DNA of 64,000 bases, taken from assembly GCA_034096865.1 (NCBI GenBank), contig JAWQFJ010016664.1:1-64000 (forward strand), given 5' to 3'. Below the pieces are notes generated by a model. That model was not told where the DNA came from. It did not search any database and saw only the letters and a program-made list of their open reading frames with translations. Below, one piece after another: positions 23,527-34,049 of the stretch. This stretch comes from Theodoxus fluviatilis (Eukaryota > Mollusca > Gastropoda > Cycloneritida > Neritidae). Position numbers and translations under genes: made by a program. How positions within the stretch are numbered: the stretch's first letter is position 1; each line of letters begins with the position of its first letter.

Positions 23527-23639
23527 CCTCTGCGTACTCACTAGTTCAGATATGCGTATTTTTAAAAAAAAACTGTGCGTATTTTTTGCGCGGACCGACA
23601 TTTCAAAAATGCAGCTTTTGGTTTGCACAATGATACTCC

Positions 23640-24370
23640 GCAGTCAGTCAACGACACAAAAAAAAATTTGAAGTGGCAATGCAAGTGAAGAGTTAACTGC
23701 CCCTTGACCACACACACACTCGATCTGCCTTATGGTGGCCGCCACCCCGCCTGACGTACTGACTTTGCCTGTCCGGGGAGTTTCACCGACATTACTGTTA
23801 CACTGTTCATGTTCGCAACTAGAGCATCACACACACAGTAGGCCTATTCAAACGTATCCAAGCGGCTAAACAATCAAAATCGCAATTCAACTGCGCAAAT
23901 TAATCTTCTCTGAAGAAACGGTGATGCTACCGAAACGCATTCAATCAAAAGTTTGAGCAGCAGTCGAAAGGCAAAAGGAACGCTAGAAAGGGTTCTGTCA
24001 AAGAGTTCTGGGAGCACAGGGCAGCCGTCGTGCTGCAGATAACCGAATAAATAAACACGAACAATGTGGAGCAATCACACTGTGAAAAGTGCGGTGGTCA
24101 CGGGCCCTAGGCCTGTGGAACCCGCAGTCACTCTCCACAGTCATCTCCCGACCTGGATGAGGCAAGGACACAGAAGGCATATTGTTTTACCTAAACCCGG
24201 ACATGTTACTTTTTGTCACGTTTATGTCCAACATCAGCGTCGGGCCCTGGAGTTAGGTCGCAGGGACCACCCGTTGAGAGTCAAACGTGGGATGGAGTTA
24301 TGATATTGATATATCCAACCACGCAGTTGGGTAGGCCTATATAAACCGTACGAGGCCGTACAGCTACCTA
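23640..24370. other. No gene recognised between transposase exons
   Basis: This stretch probably belongs to sequence inserted into the CACTA element. Ends resembling each other (ATGCGTATTTTT near 23552 and TTTTGCGTATTAATACGC near 25085) hint at a mobile element spanning about 23530-25117. Confidence 0.3.
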
Positions 24371-24506
24371 CCAAAAAAAATTCGGTAGCCGTACCGCACG
24401 GCTACGGAACCTCTTCCAAGAAAATGTGCTTACCGTATATCCTCCAGGAACTGTGATCAAGCCTATGATTTTCAGTACAGTGCAGGTTGGATAAAACAAC
24501 CAAGAA

Positions 24507-24510
<4 letters not shown>

Positions 24511-24553
<43 letters not shown>

Positions 24554-24630
24554 TACACACACACAAACACGCACACACACATAGAGGGAAAGTGTGAGAG
24601 AAAGAAAGTGAGAGAAAGAGAGAGAGAGAA

Positions 24631-24691
<61 letters not shown>

Positions 24692-24703
24692 GACAGAGAA
24701 GAG

Positions 24704-24752
<49 letters not shown>

Positions 24753-24777
24753 CAGACAGAGAGAGAGAGAGGCAGGC

Positions 24778-24813
<36 letters not shown>

Positions 24814-24830
24814 TCAAACTTCAACGGAAA
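24511..24830. repeat. Compound (CA)n, (GACA)n, (GA)n microsatellite
   Basis: CA run at 24511-24580, ACAG run at 24630-24690, and GA with GGCA interruptions to 24810. Confidence 0.97.
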
Positions 24831-24832
24831 CA

Positions 24833-24951
24833 GGGCCTGTATCCAGAACGGCGAGTTATTTTAACCCCGATTTATCTCTAAAGTAAACTCAGAGGATTCC
24901 AACTGTCTGTTCCGCTCTCCCTTGGCTGGAACACCGTTCTGGATATGGGCC
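24833..24951. mobile_element. 119-bp miniature inverted-repeat element
   Basis: The left arm GGCCTGTATCCAGAACGGCG and the right arm CACCGTTCTGGATATGGGCC are complementary over 20 bases with three mismatches. There is no coding capacity. Confidence 0.6.
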
Positions 24952-25111
24952 ACGCGTGCCAGACGTGGACTTTATCGCGCGAAATTGCACATTTAGGAAT
25001 ACGCAAAAGCTGCATTTTTTCCGCGTATTTTTTCAGAGGCATGCGTAATTTTTGTATTCCATTTTTTCTTGCGTATTAATACGCAAAATTCGTACGGGTA
25101 CCCAGGTCTGA

Positions 25112-25531
25112 TGTTATGACGCAGGAAACATGAAAGAAGACATAGTGCTGGCGATTCTGCATCTGCTGCAGTGTTTTGACCAATGTCAGCTTGTGGTTCT
25201 GACTCAGAGTCAGACGTTGAGGTGACGTCATCTTCTGTATCTGAATGTGAAGTGAGTGAACAGAAACTGTCAGTGTCACTATAGCAGTCACTGGAACCAT
25301 CACAACTGTCACTGCTGAAGAAGTCTGACGAGCAATGCTGGAAAGAAGCATCTTCTGCATGAACATGAAGGCTGCTACCGCCATCAGCCTGGTCTGAAGC
25401 ATCTCCAACAAAATGTCCCAGTAGCTCTTGATTCTCAGGATCAGCAGCAGTGCCTGAACCATCAGCCTGATCTGAGGCATCACCCTTTAAGTCTTGCATT
25501 GGTTCTTGATTCTCAGGATCAGCACCATTGT
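25112..25531 (-). pseudogene. CACTA/EnSpm protein, acidic N-terminal exon
   Basis: After a good acceptor (TTTGTTTCAG) the minus strand encodes a serine- and aspartate-rich stretch. It holds two near-repeats (ADPENQE ... GDASDQADG) followed by SSDFFSSDSCDGSSDC and TSTSDSESE. Such acidic regions lie near the N-terminus of animal EnSpm transposases. It ends near 25112, where inserted sequence starts. Membership in the same gene is inferred from order and strand. Confidence 0.6.
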
Positions 25532-25560
25532 CTGAAACAAAGCATAGAATAATATTGAAC

Positions 25561-25849
25561 AACAAGAAGGGCAAAGCCCACATGACTCACATGCTGAGAG
25601 AATGTGAAAAATGGCTGTTACATTTACGGCCCCTGCGACCTTGACCTTGAAGCAAGGTCATCACTATGTATGTTTTTTGACGCCTTGTCATCATACACCA
25701 TCATGCCTTAAATTGGGTATAAATGATAGACTTAAATAGTCTCCGAGAAAATTCGAACGTTAAAGTTTTTTTACGGACTACAGGACGCCCGGACGGACGA
25801 AACGGGTGAGTACATAGACTCACATTTGCTTCACATCTGAGTCAAAAAT
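25561..25849 (-). mobile_element. AGGTCA element, copy C, internally deleted
   Basis: It has the same ends as the copies at 4125-5000 and 59144-59993 but only 289 bp, with most of the interior missing. It lies between two exons of the CACTA gene. Confidence 0.75.
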
Positions 25850-25985
25850 AAGCAAGAGCCGCAGTTTTCAGTATGTACAGCATGAAGCTACAACACCCCC
25901 CTTTTACTAGAACAAAACTGAAGGCATTCTAAAATCAGGTGCATTTTATAGATAGTTAAATCATCCTATTAATAACAACCTGTTG

Positions 25986-26141
25986 TCAAAGTAAAGCTGG
26001 ATGATGATGTGGAGGTTGTTCAACTTGCTCTGTTGCTGACTGAAGTTCCTCTTGCAGACGTCTCCTCTTCCACCGATACTGTGTGCTTACCGGAACATCA
26101 AGCGAATGATCATCCAAATATCTTTTCTTTTCCCGTTTCAT
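25986..26141 (-). pseudogene. CACTA/EnSpm protein, basic N-terminal exon
   Basis: The minus strand begins MKREKKRYLDDHSLDVP and continues STQYRWKRRRLQEELQ. This resembles the basic start of animal EnSpm proteins (KxxYL...VPxST...RR). An acceptor-like TTTTTTTCAG precedes it. A potential donor GTAAGC lies inside (after DVP), so the exon end is uncertain. Confidence 0.5.
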
Positions 26142-26179
26142 TGGACCTGAAAAAAACACATTGAGTGACTGACACACAA

Positions 26180-26630
26180 AGGACCGACACCTGCAGGAAT
26201 GTGCAATTGGAGTCGCAATTTAACACAGTCCTGAGAGCGAATATGTTTTTACGTTTTCAAGTGTCAGAAACAAAACCTCCCAGCAAATGTACTTGTTCAA
26301 AATTGATTCCCACACATCTGACGATCCGTTCTCTTTCACAAGAATGATTTGTCTTGTTGAAACGTTTATATTGCCAAATAGATCTTGCAGCACACACATT
26401 TAATGATTTATATTGCCCATAAAGTGTTGAAAATCCAACCAGCGAAGAATTAATTCCCTGAACCTCCACAAGACTAGATTATAATTATTAGACAAACTTC
26501 ACAAAGGGCTAAATTAGTGACGAGAGAGCCCAACTCAGAACTGCGAAAAGTGCACAGCTGAAGCCGCAAAAGGCAAAGAATATACTTACTGAGTTTGTGA
26601 GCAAACTGCAGATGGTTGAAAACTGTCTGC
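26180..26630. other. No gene recognised
   Basis: Sequence left of the CR1-like insertion. No splice-supported frame was found. Confidence 0.35.
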
Positions 26631-26632
26631 TT

Positions 26633-27062
26633 TGGTGACCTAATAGAAGTGTACAAGTATACGCACGGCATGTACCAGATTGGAGAGAATCTGTTTTCCT
26701 GCAATGACAATAGTGTCACAAGAGGTCACGCCTACAAGCTCAAGAAAAACCGATGCAATACGGCTTTACGACAGCATTTCTTCACCCAGCGAGTTATCAA
26801 CATGTGGAACAGCCTCCCGAACAGCGTAGTTGAGGCACCGAGCCTGAACTCGTTCAAGAACAGAGTGGACAAGCATCTACAAGGATATATGTTCAAGCTG
26901 GAGGAACCACTGGCGCAGATGATGCACAGCAATTAGGCCTTTTTTTCTCTCTAATTTTTTCTTTATCCATAAGAACAATAAAAATACAGCCAGAGAACTA
27001 CCAGAATCGGCGATAGGCCCTGGACGCCTAAGCAAGCCGAAGAATTCTATTCTATTCTATTC
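26633..27062 (+). mobile_element. CR1-like LINE, 5'-truncated, copy 1
   Basis: It encodes the last ~100 residues of a CR1-clade ORF2 ([15 protein letters not shown] ... [20 protein letters not shown] ... [13 protein letters not shown]), then a stop at 26934-26936. A 3' untranslated part ends in a (TTCTA)n tail. Nearly identical at DNA level to the copy at 47361-48250, which suggests recent activity. Confidence 0.88.
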
Positions 27063-27064
27063 TA

Positions 27065-27419
27065 AGAAGTTTCGCCGGCAAATGAGACACAAAAATGGTT
27101 TCTTGCTTTTATAATCCCGCTCAACACAGCCTTCTTTCATCGGAAACCCCGCCATTTCAGAACACTCGACCAGGGTCTTTGAGGTCATGTTGCAAGGGAG
27201 CTCACTCTTTAAGTGATGTATACACTCCTGTGGAATATCTTTAGGAAATGCAAAGCAAATTCATACCTGTCAAGAAGGTGATTTGCTGTCAGAAAGTCAT
27301 TCGGTTAAGTGAATTCAGTTGCCGTTTCGACAAAGATTATAGGTACAATCAAGCGTTGCCCTGCGACCTGCATTTCGATTGTTAAAAAGTAGGAGCTTTC
27401 AATACCTTTTGATGCATTT
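27065..27419. mobile_element. Fragments of Kolobok-like and Harbinger-like elements
   Basis: 27225-27325 matches 58145-58245 (TGTGGAATATCTTTAGGAAA and ACCTGTCAAGAAGGTGATTT). 27368-27419 matches 43918-43970 (CCTGCATTTC ... AGGAGCTTTC ... TTGATGCATT). Confidence 0.55.
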
Positions 27420-29731
27420 GTAAGAGGGTGAGAATAGGAGAGATTTGTCCAGATCACTGTAGCTAAACGTACTATCCCCCATTCCCATTCTAGTGTGCGT
27501 GGATTGTAACTGCAGAGATACGTGAGAAGGCGCGTTGCGCTCAAGCTCTGTTGCTGCCTTAGAGATACATGTTATTCGCACAGACTCGATCGCTTTAGCG
27601 TCTGACTTCCGACTTTATATTGCAGTGCTTGAGGGCACATCGAATTTTAGAGTTTATTCATGTAATATATCATGTATTGTTTGTAGTATTGAATATATTG
27701 TGATGAATGAAGATATTTTTGTTGTAAGTTAGTTAAATGAATAGCTTATGAGCCAGCCAGTTCTCAAATCTAGCCTTTAGATAACCCAGCCAGCAGTTAT
27801 GAAATTGTGTCAGGGTGGGAAGATTTTGAAAAGGACAAAGGAAATGTGGACGTTTCTACTGCGTAGGGCCTGTGCCAAAAATAGGACTGGTCAGTGTGTG
27901 TAGACAAAGGGACCCAGTCTCGTGACGCCGACCTCGTGATGCAGATCGCGTGATCCACATCTCGTGACCAGAGCAGACAAAAGAATCCAGCTTGTAAACA
28001 AGGTCCCATGACCAGGGGTCTCGTGACCGGGCAAGATGGCGTCTGGAGAGCGATTGGTCAGCACAAGACACTGAACGCGTCTATAAATTCCTTCCCCAAC
28101 CCTCTCTCTCTCTCTTCTCACCAACACCTCTCGCCGCACCTGACCGTGTGACGGGAAACGCCAGAGGTCAACCAGATGGGACGGGATGCAACCCCGTCGC
28201 CTAACCGAGAGAGCATCAGGCAGTCATGCCTGATTAGACCTGACCGCGCCCCGACCCACGCCTGACAACTTTCAAGCCTCAATGCCCGACCCACGCAAAG
28301 CGACATGATGATGAAACAGCCCACCAGAGTCCAGGCCGGCCTGACCACGCCAAGCCTGACCTACTCCCAGTTTTATCTCGGAGGGGAGATGATTGATGGA
28401 ACCCTCCCTTCCACTTGTACCATGCTTCAACGAGCCCTGACCAGGCTATAAATGGCACAAGTAGTGGCCCACCGTTCTTCACCCTTATCAGAAAGACACT
28501 ACGTTCAACGGCGGTCAGCAGAGACTGACGCAATCAGATAAGTGTTGTATCTCAAAGGCTGGCTGGCTAAACCTTACATTTTGATACCTTAAATTAGCTA
28601 TATTAAGAATTATCATTTCATCTGTATTATTAAAAGTCATCTTTAAAGTCAAACTCACACTTTCTCCTCTGTGCTGTCTTGTTCACTTGCATTGCATGGA
28701 ATGAAAGAAGAATGTTATGGAACGGTAAGAAAAACCCCTAGACCGATCTCTCTTGAATGGGAGATAAAGAGCCCCGTTCGTAACAATATGCATAGTGTTT
28801 ACCCTTATCAACTATCCCATATATATAGATATATGGCAACCTGCACTCCATGAGTTGTAAACGATAGTATTAATAATAATAGAAAACGATGAATAAGTAT
28901 CTGATTTAATTTGCGCCATAAATACTTCAATTGCCATTCATTTGTATACGAATCACTTTTGGAATTCATTCATTGATGCAGAGTGTGCTTTCATTAACGC
29001 ACTTTCCAACGGAGTGGAGCTTGTCATATGAAATTGTTGATTTAAGCATCAAATAGTTGTTAGAAGCTGTCATGTTAACACAATTTCGTGTCCACTGGGA
29101 AACCCCGTGTCCAAGTTCTGCTTAGAAATTTTGTTTGCCCTCGCTCACGCCCGCGTGATGGCTATATAAAGGCCGTGCCTTAAGAGGAGGCAGAGAGAGA
29201 GAGAGACAGACGTCAGGAGGCCATAGCGAGAGGTCACGGAAAGGTCATCCCCGTGGACAGTAGCTATTATGCCTGTATTTCGCTGTCTGTCACCATGAAT
29301 AAAGGAGGTGGAATGCGATACCAAGCCTTGCTTGTCTGCTGACCCTTTGGAGAGAGTAAAGGGAGAGAGGCAAGCATACCTCTACACTCCCTGCCTGCCT
29401 GCCCAGCTCAACCACCGGCACCCCTGTTGCATCTGGCGCTGCGATAGCAGGGTGCCACACACGCCCCCATGCTTCATGTGGTGTTAAAGGAACCGGGGTG
29501 TGTCCTGCTGAAGGAGTAGAGAGATGTCCAAACACCTCCCTATAACTCCACCCTGCGCCTAACCCACAACAACCCTCTTTCAACTTGGCACTGCGAGCAG
29601 GGTACCACACAAGCCCCCATGCTTCATGTGGCGTAAAAGGAACCGGGGTCAATCCTGCTATGGAGTAGAGAGACTGTCTGTCTCTTTATAGCTCCAGCCT
29701 GCGCCTAGGTCCCACCAACCAACCCTCTTTC
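27420..29731 (+). mobile_element. LTR-like retroelement material inserted in a Harbinger-like element
   Basis: The insert begins TGTAAGAGGGTG and ends CAACCCTCTTTCA (TG...CA form). It separates two parts of one element: sequence like 43918-43970 to its left and like 43970-44065 to its right. Inside are an LTR-like unit at about 27719-28790 (related to 32735-33744), and a promoter-like GGCTATATAAAGGCCGTG at 29159 with AATAAA at 29299. Two 147-bp tandem units (29441 and 29588) contain TGGCGCTGCG / TTGGCACTGCG, resembling a primer-binding region. No gag or pol frame survives. The internal organisation is uncertain. Confidence 0.45.
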
Positions 29732-29840
29732 ACATTCAACATACAGCTTTGATAAATTAATGCTGTTCATGGCTTACATTTTCTTTGGATGGGTTTCTAG
29801 TATCCCAAAATATAGCTTTTTCTGTGCGAACTGGAGAGAG
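29732..29840 (+). mobile_element. Harbinger-like element, right fragment
   Basis: ATTCAACATACAGCTTTGAT to CTGTGCGAAC is almost identical to 43970-44065. Confidence 0.65.
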
Positions 29841-31263
29841 CTCCGCCATTGAATTGCGCAGAGAGTAGACATTCACCCCTAATACTCGCCGCTAGGTGCA
29901 GCGTCTTGTAACTTTATATAGCAAAAGCTCGGCATGAGCTATCTTTGTGTAACCTATAATCTTTGGACTCGGAGAGAGAAGTGGGATGGTGACACTGGTT
30001 AATAATATAAAACTAGCCACACACATCCTGCCCCCCCCCCCCATATAAAACTAGCCACCCCCCCCCACGCCTGTTACACTCCCTCCTCCTTCTGTTATTC
30101 TAGTGTGGAAGGTCAAGGGAAATGCCTCTTGCCATCCTGAACACCAACATTCAAAGATAGAAGGGAAGTAACTCTTCTTTGAATTCTACCATGGCCCCCC
30201 GGGGACCTTGCCATGCTCTGAACCGAGGCAGCCAATCAGAACGTGGGTGCCAAGTTGAGTTTGTGTGCCAAGCTTCTTTGCTGTAGACTGTGTGGTGTCT
30301 GAGTTTTCTTCAGTTAACTGCTGTAGGTTTCATACTAATTTCCTAGATGTGTGAATGCAAAGGATTTAACTTGTACAGGAAAAAGAAGAAAAAGAGTACT
30401 GTGGACTGTATGAGACATGTATACACGTTACTGTGACGTACATAGTACAGAATACCATGAAGATCCCGAGCAAGTGTAGAAAACAGTTTATTCATCATAA
30501 GTCAACCTACCAAATGAACTGATCAGTATTCTCACACCACTAGCAAGTAGGCAGGAAATATTTATCATCATGGCACAATCATTTCCTTTTCGACATTATG
30601 CGGTCTTGCATATTATCCAACTAAACATCTCCATCAAAGATCATCACTACAGAATTCAAATACTTGAATGTTCACTGTTACCAAGAGCTTTTCAAGCCAG
30701 ACATCATCCTAATTCCTATGTTTTCTTCTCCCTTCTGCCATGCGACCATCTATGACATTAGCATTCAACTGATGTACACACAATTTATTTAGTAACTGAT
30801 TCAACTATGGGAACACTGCCCTAAAAGAACAACAAAGAGACTGCCTTCGGCTCACAGAACCAAGAGCTTTGCCATATCTCCTGTGTGCCTAAGTATGACA
30901 CTTTCATAATGCACAGCATTGAAACATGTAAATGTCTGCTGAATCCAGGACATTTAAACACAATACTCATTATCATCCTGGCAACATTTATCACAATAGC
31001 TGCAAAATCTTCATGGCATGAGAGAAGTAATGTTTGTCACACCATTCACACAGTGATTTGAGTTTTCACCCTCTCCATATGTGTAGAAAGTTAACAAATG
31101 CATCACATTTTTCAACTAGCAAAGTCCTCACATCTACTTTCTCCCAACTTGTGCAGGAACAAATTACATATGCCTATGAAAAGAAATGCTCACCTCAATG
31201 AAAATACATCTCAAAAATAATTTTTAAAAGAGAAATTCATCTTCACAAATACTCATTAAAAAA
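29841..31263. other. Intergenic region left of MIX23, no gene seen
   Basis: Holds C-rich tracts at 30029-30070 and a CCGGGGACC block. The short frame at 30570-30755 has no supporting feature. Confidence 0.4.
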
Positions 31264-31269
31264 TTTATT
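31264..31269 (-). terminator. Possible polyadenylation signal of MIX23
   Basis: AATAAA on the minus strand, 310 bases after the MIX23 stop codon. Confidence 0.4.
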
Positions 31270-31578
31270 CGAAATGGCAATGAATCTACAGAACTAAACA
31301 GAATGCAATGCATGATTCAAGTTCTCATTTTGCTATCTTTATGACAAAGCAGGTCATTTCTATTCAACTTATGATATACACTTTTCAAGTTTTCATCAAC
31401 AAAACCATCAAAATGCATGGAGCAACATCCAGGGCACAACTGCTATCAAAAAGTCATCAACCCTATTGGCGATAGCTTGCTGACCACTTGGCAGACAAGA
31501 CCAAGAGTACAGTCCCCTTCTCCCACACAACAGCTCCGACCTCGGGACCGGCAAGAAACCAGCAGACAGCCGAGGGAC

Positions 31579-31635
31579 TCACAAGATGGGGGCCTGTGGG
31601 GGGGAGTAGACAGCACGGCATCGCTCATGGAAAAC
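31579..31635 (-). CDS. MIX23: MIX23 exon 5 with stop
   Basis: Encodes [18 protein letters not shown] then TGA. Acceptor GTCTTACAG. The VFnERCR segment is the family C-terminus; the tail after CR is divergent. Confidence 0.92.
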   Translation of the reverse strand, partial: VFHERCRAVYSPPQAPIL

Positions 31636-33991
31636 CTGTAAGACAGGCAATGATGACAAAATTAGCATATGTTACGACAGCATGAGCAGCAACAGTAGCA
31701 ATAACAGCAGCAGCAGCAGCAACAGTAGCAATTACAGCAGCTGCAGCAGAAGCAACTACAACAGCAGCAGCAGCAAATGCAGCAGCAGCAGCAACTGCAG
31801 CAGCAGCAACTACAGCAGCAGCAGCAACTACAGCAGCAGCAACTACAGCAGCAGCAGCAACTGCAGCAGCAGCAACTGCAGCAGCAGCAGCAACTACAGC
31901 AGCAGCAGCAACTACAGCAGCAGCAACTACAGCAGCAGCAGCAACTACAGCAGCAGCAGCAACTACAGCAGCAGCAGCAACTGCAGCAGCAGCAACTACA
32001 GCAGCAGCAGCAACTACAGCAGCAGCAGCAGCAACTGCAGCAGCAACTACAGCAGCAGCAGCAGCAACTGCAGCAGCAGCAGCAACAGTAGTAATAACAG
32101 TAGCAGGAGCAGCAACAGCAGCAACTGCAGCAGCAGCAGCAACTACAGCAGCAGCAGCAGCAATTGGTTTACCTTCATATTCAGAATTCATTATCAGGAT
32201 GCATACTGTAGTTGCCACCATGCACCACTGTGTGTATATTGTAGTTAGGCACTGGGCATCACTGTGTGTGTATATTGTAGTTAGACACTGGGCAAGTGCT
32301 CTTCTCAATTCCTCAAGTGTGACAGCTGCAAGCAACAGCCCTTTGGCAGCTGTGATGGTGCAATGCAACAGTGCTTGATATCAGTGCAGCATAATCAAGG
32401 ATCCTTCATTGTTGTCCATGTCATATGGTGTGAGTTGTAGTTTCACCGAACATTGCAACACCACAGAATAGCCAGTGTGTGAATTCCAATCTTAACCTTG
32501 GTGTAAGAACAAAAGCCGCAGTCCTCAGACATTCAAAATGGTCAAAGCTACAAGGAAACTGATCCAATGCAATCTTTTTCATGGCTGTGAGTGTGACGGT
32601 ACGTCCTTTCCGCATTATTAAGAATTGTACACAAGTGGAATCAACGTGATCGATTTACTCGTGTGTACATTAAAGTGATCCTTTCTCCTTGTTTTCCGTG
32701 TGAGTTGTCAGATGATGAACTATTATACTACTACTGTTACGAGTTGCATGTTTATGCATGTGTTAAATAATGGACACTTTAGAATATAGAAGCCAGCCAG
32801 GCCTCAAATAAATGCAGTTATTAGAAAACCAGCCATGCCTTGAAAGTAGTTTAGCTGTGGTGAAGCTTCGTGATGAAACAGTGAACAGTTTCAAATTAAG
32901 GTGCCGAGCTTCCAGTATGAGTAACTTTGACATTGATAAATACAATGTATAGGCGTTCAACGCGATTGGCCAACTTTTAAAGTTAGAGTGGGAAAATGTG
33001 CTGGTCAAGCATGCGCCAATTCCCTATTACCCCATTGGTTTAGAGGGAGTGAATTCCTGAGACTTTGAATGGAGACCATGGGGGAGAGAATAAAAAGACT
33101 GCTGTCTGCTGACTAGAGGCTGGCACTCTCTGCTCTCCTGCTCCTGGCGGGGAGTGGAACCATCTGTGGCAAGGCCATGCCGATATGGGAGGAAGGACGG
33201 GTGACATCTGCCCTCTACCTCTCATGGACTCTAGCTCCGGAGTCATGCTGCACTCTCTTGATGACCCCAGCACCAGCCCTCTGGGGGGGGGGGGGGGGGG
33301 GGGGAAAAAGTGGGCCAAGCCAAACAGCCACAAGCACAGATGGCTGTTCCCTACCCCCTTCCAGACCCCCACCAGAATCTAGGCTTTGCCTGATGACAAG
33401 AAGGACAGGAGGGGAGATGATGCAGTTCCAACCCTCCCTTCTATTAGGACCTGTCATCACCTCCCCAGCACCCAAAAACATCACCCCTTGAAGAAAGACC
33501 ACCAGGGTCAACAGCTCTGACCTCTTCAGCATTCTTTCAAGGAGCAGACTCATGTGAACTCTCCTACCAGATACGTTCCACTGGCTAAATTAGGATTAAA
33601 TAAGTATTACTCATGCACGTTGATTTAACAACCATTGCCCATCTTTTCAATCATTATTAAAGTCATTTGGTATTCGATGTCTGCCCTCATCTTCTCTGTT
33701 GTCCTGTCCATTCTTGACAGCGAGAAAGGTGAGTGAATGTTACAAGGTAGCAGTGTGTTTCCCCTAGAGGCTAGACACCCTCTCAATTAATAATAATCAG
33801 AGCCCTGTCTTGTAATAATGACCTTGAAGAAAATGCAATGAGAGAGTGATCAACAATGTTTGAACATAATCCCATTTCCATAAAATATTTATCACAATTT
33901 CTGATTAGTCAAAGAGAAAACTTTTTGTCTCAGTTCATCCAGTCCATCATTTACATACATGTACAGAGAGAAGAGAGAGGGAGAGGGGGGG

Positions 33992-34049
<58 letters not shown>

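Noticed and set aside
31625..32368. Alanine-rich 247-codon frame and polyglutamine frame
   Set aside because: CAG/CAA triplet array inside MIX23 intron 4; no coding context.
27715..33744. One intact LTR retrotransposon bounded by the two related LTR-like units
   Set aside because: The units are strongly diverged from each other, no gag or pol frame lies between, and MIX23 exon 5 is located inside the interval.
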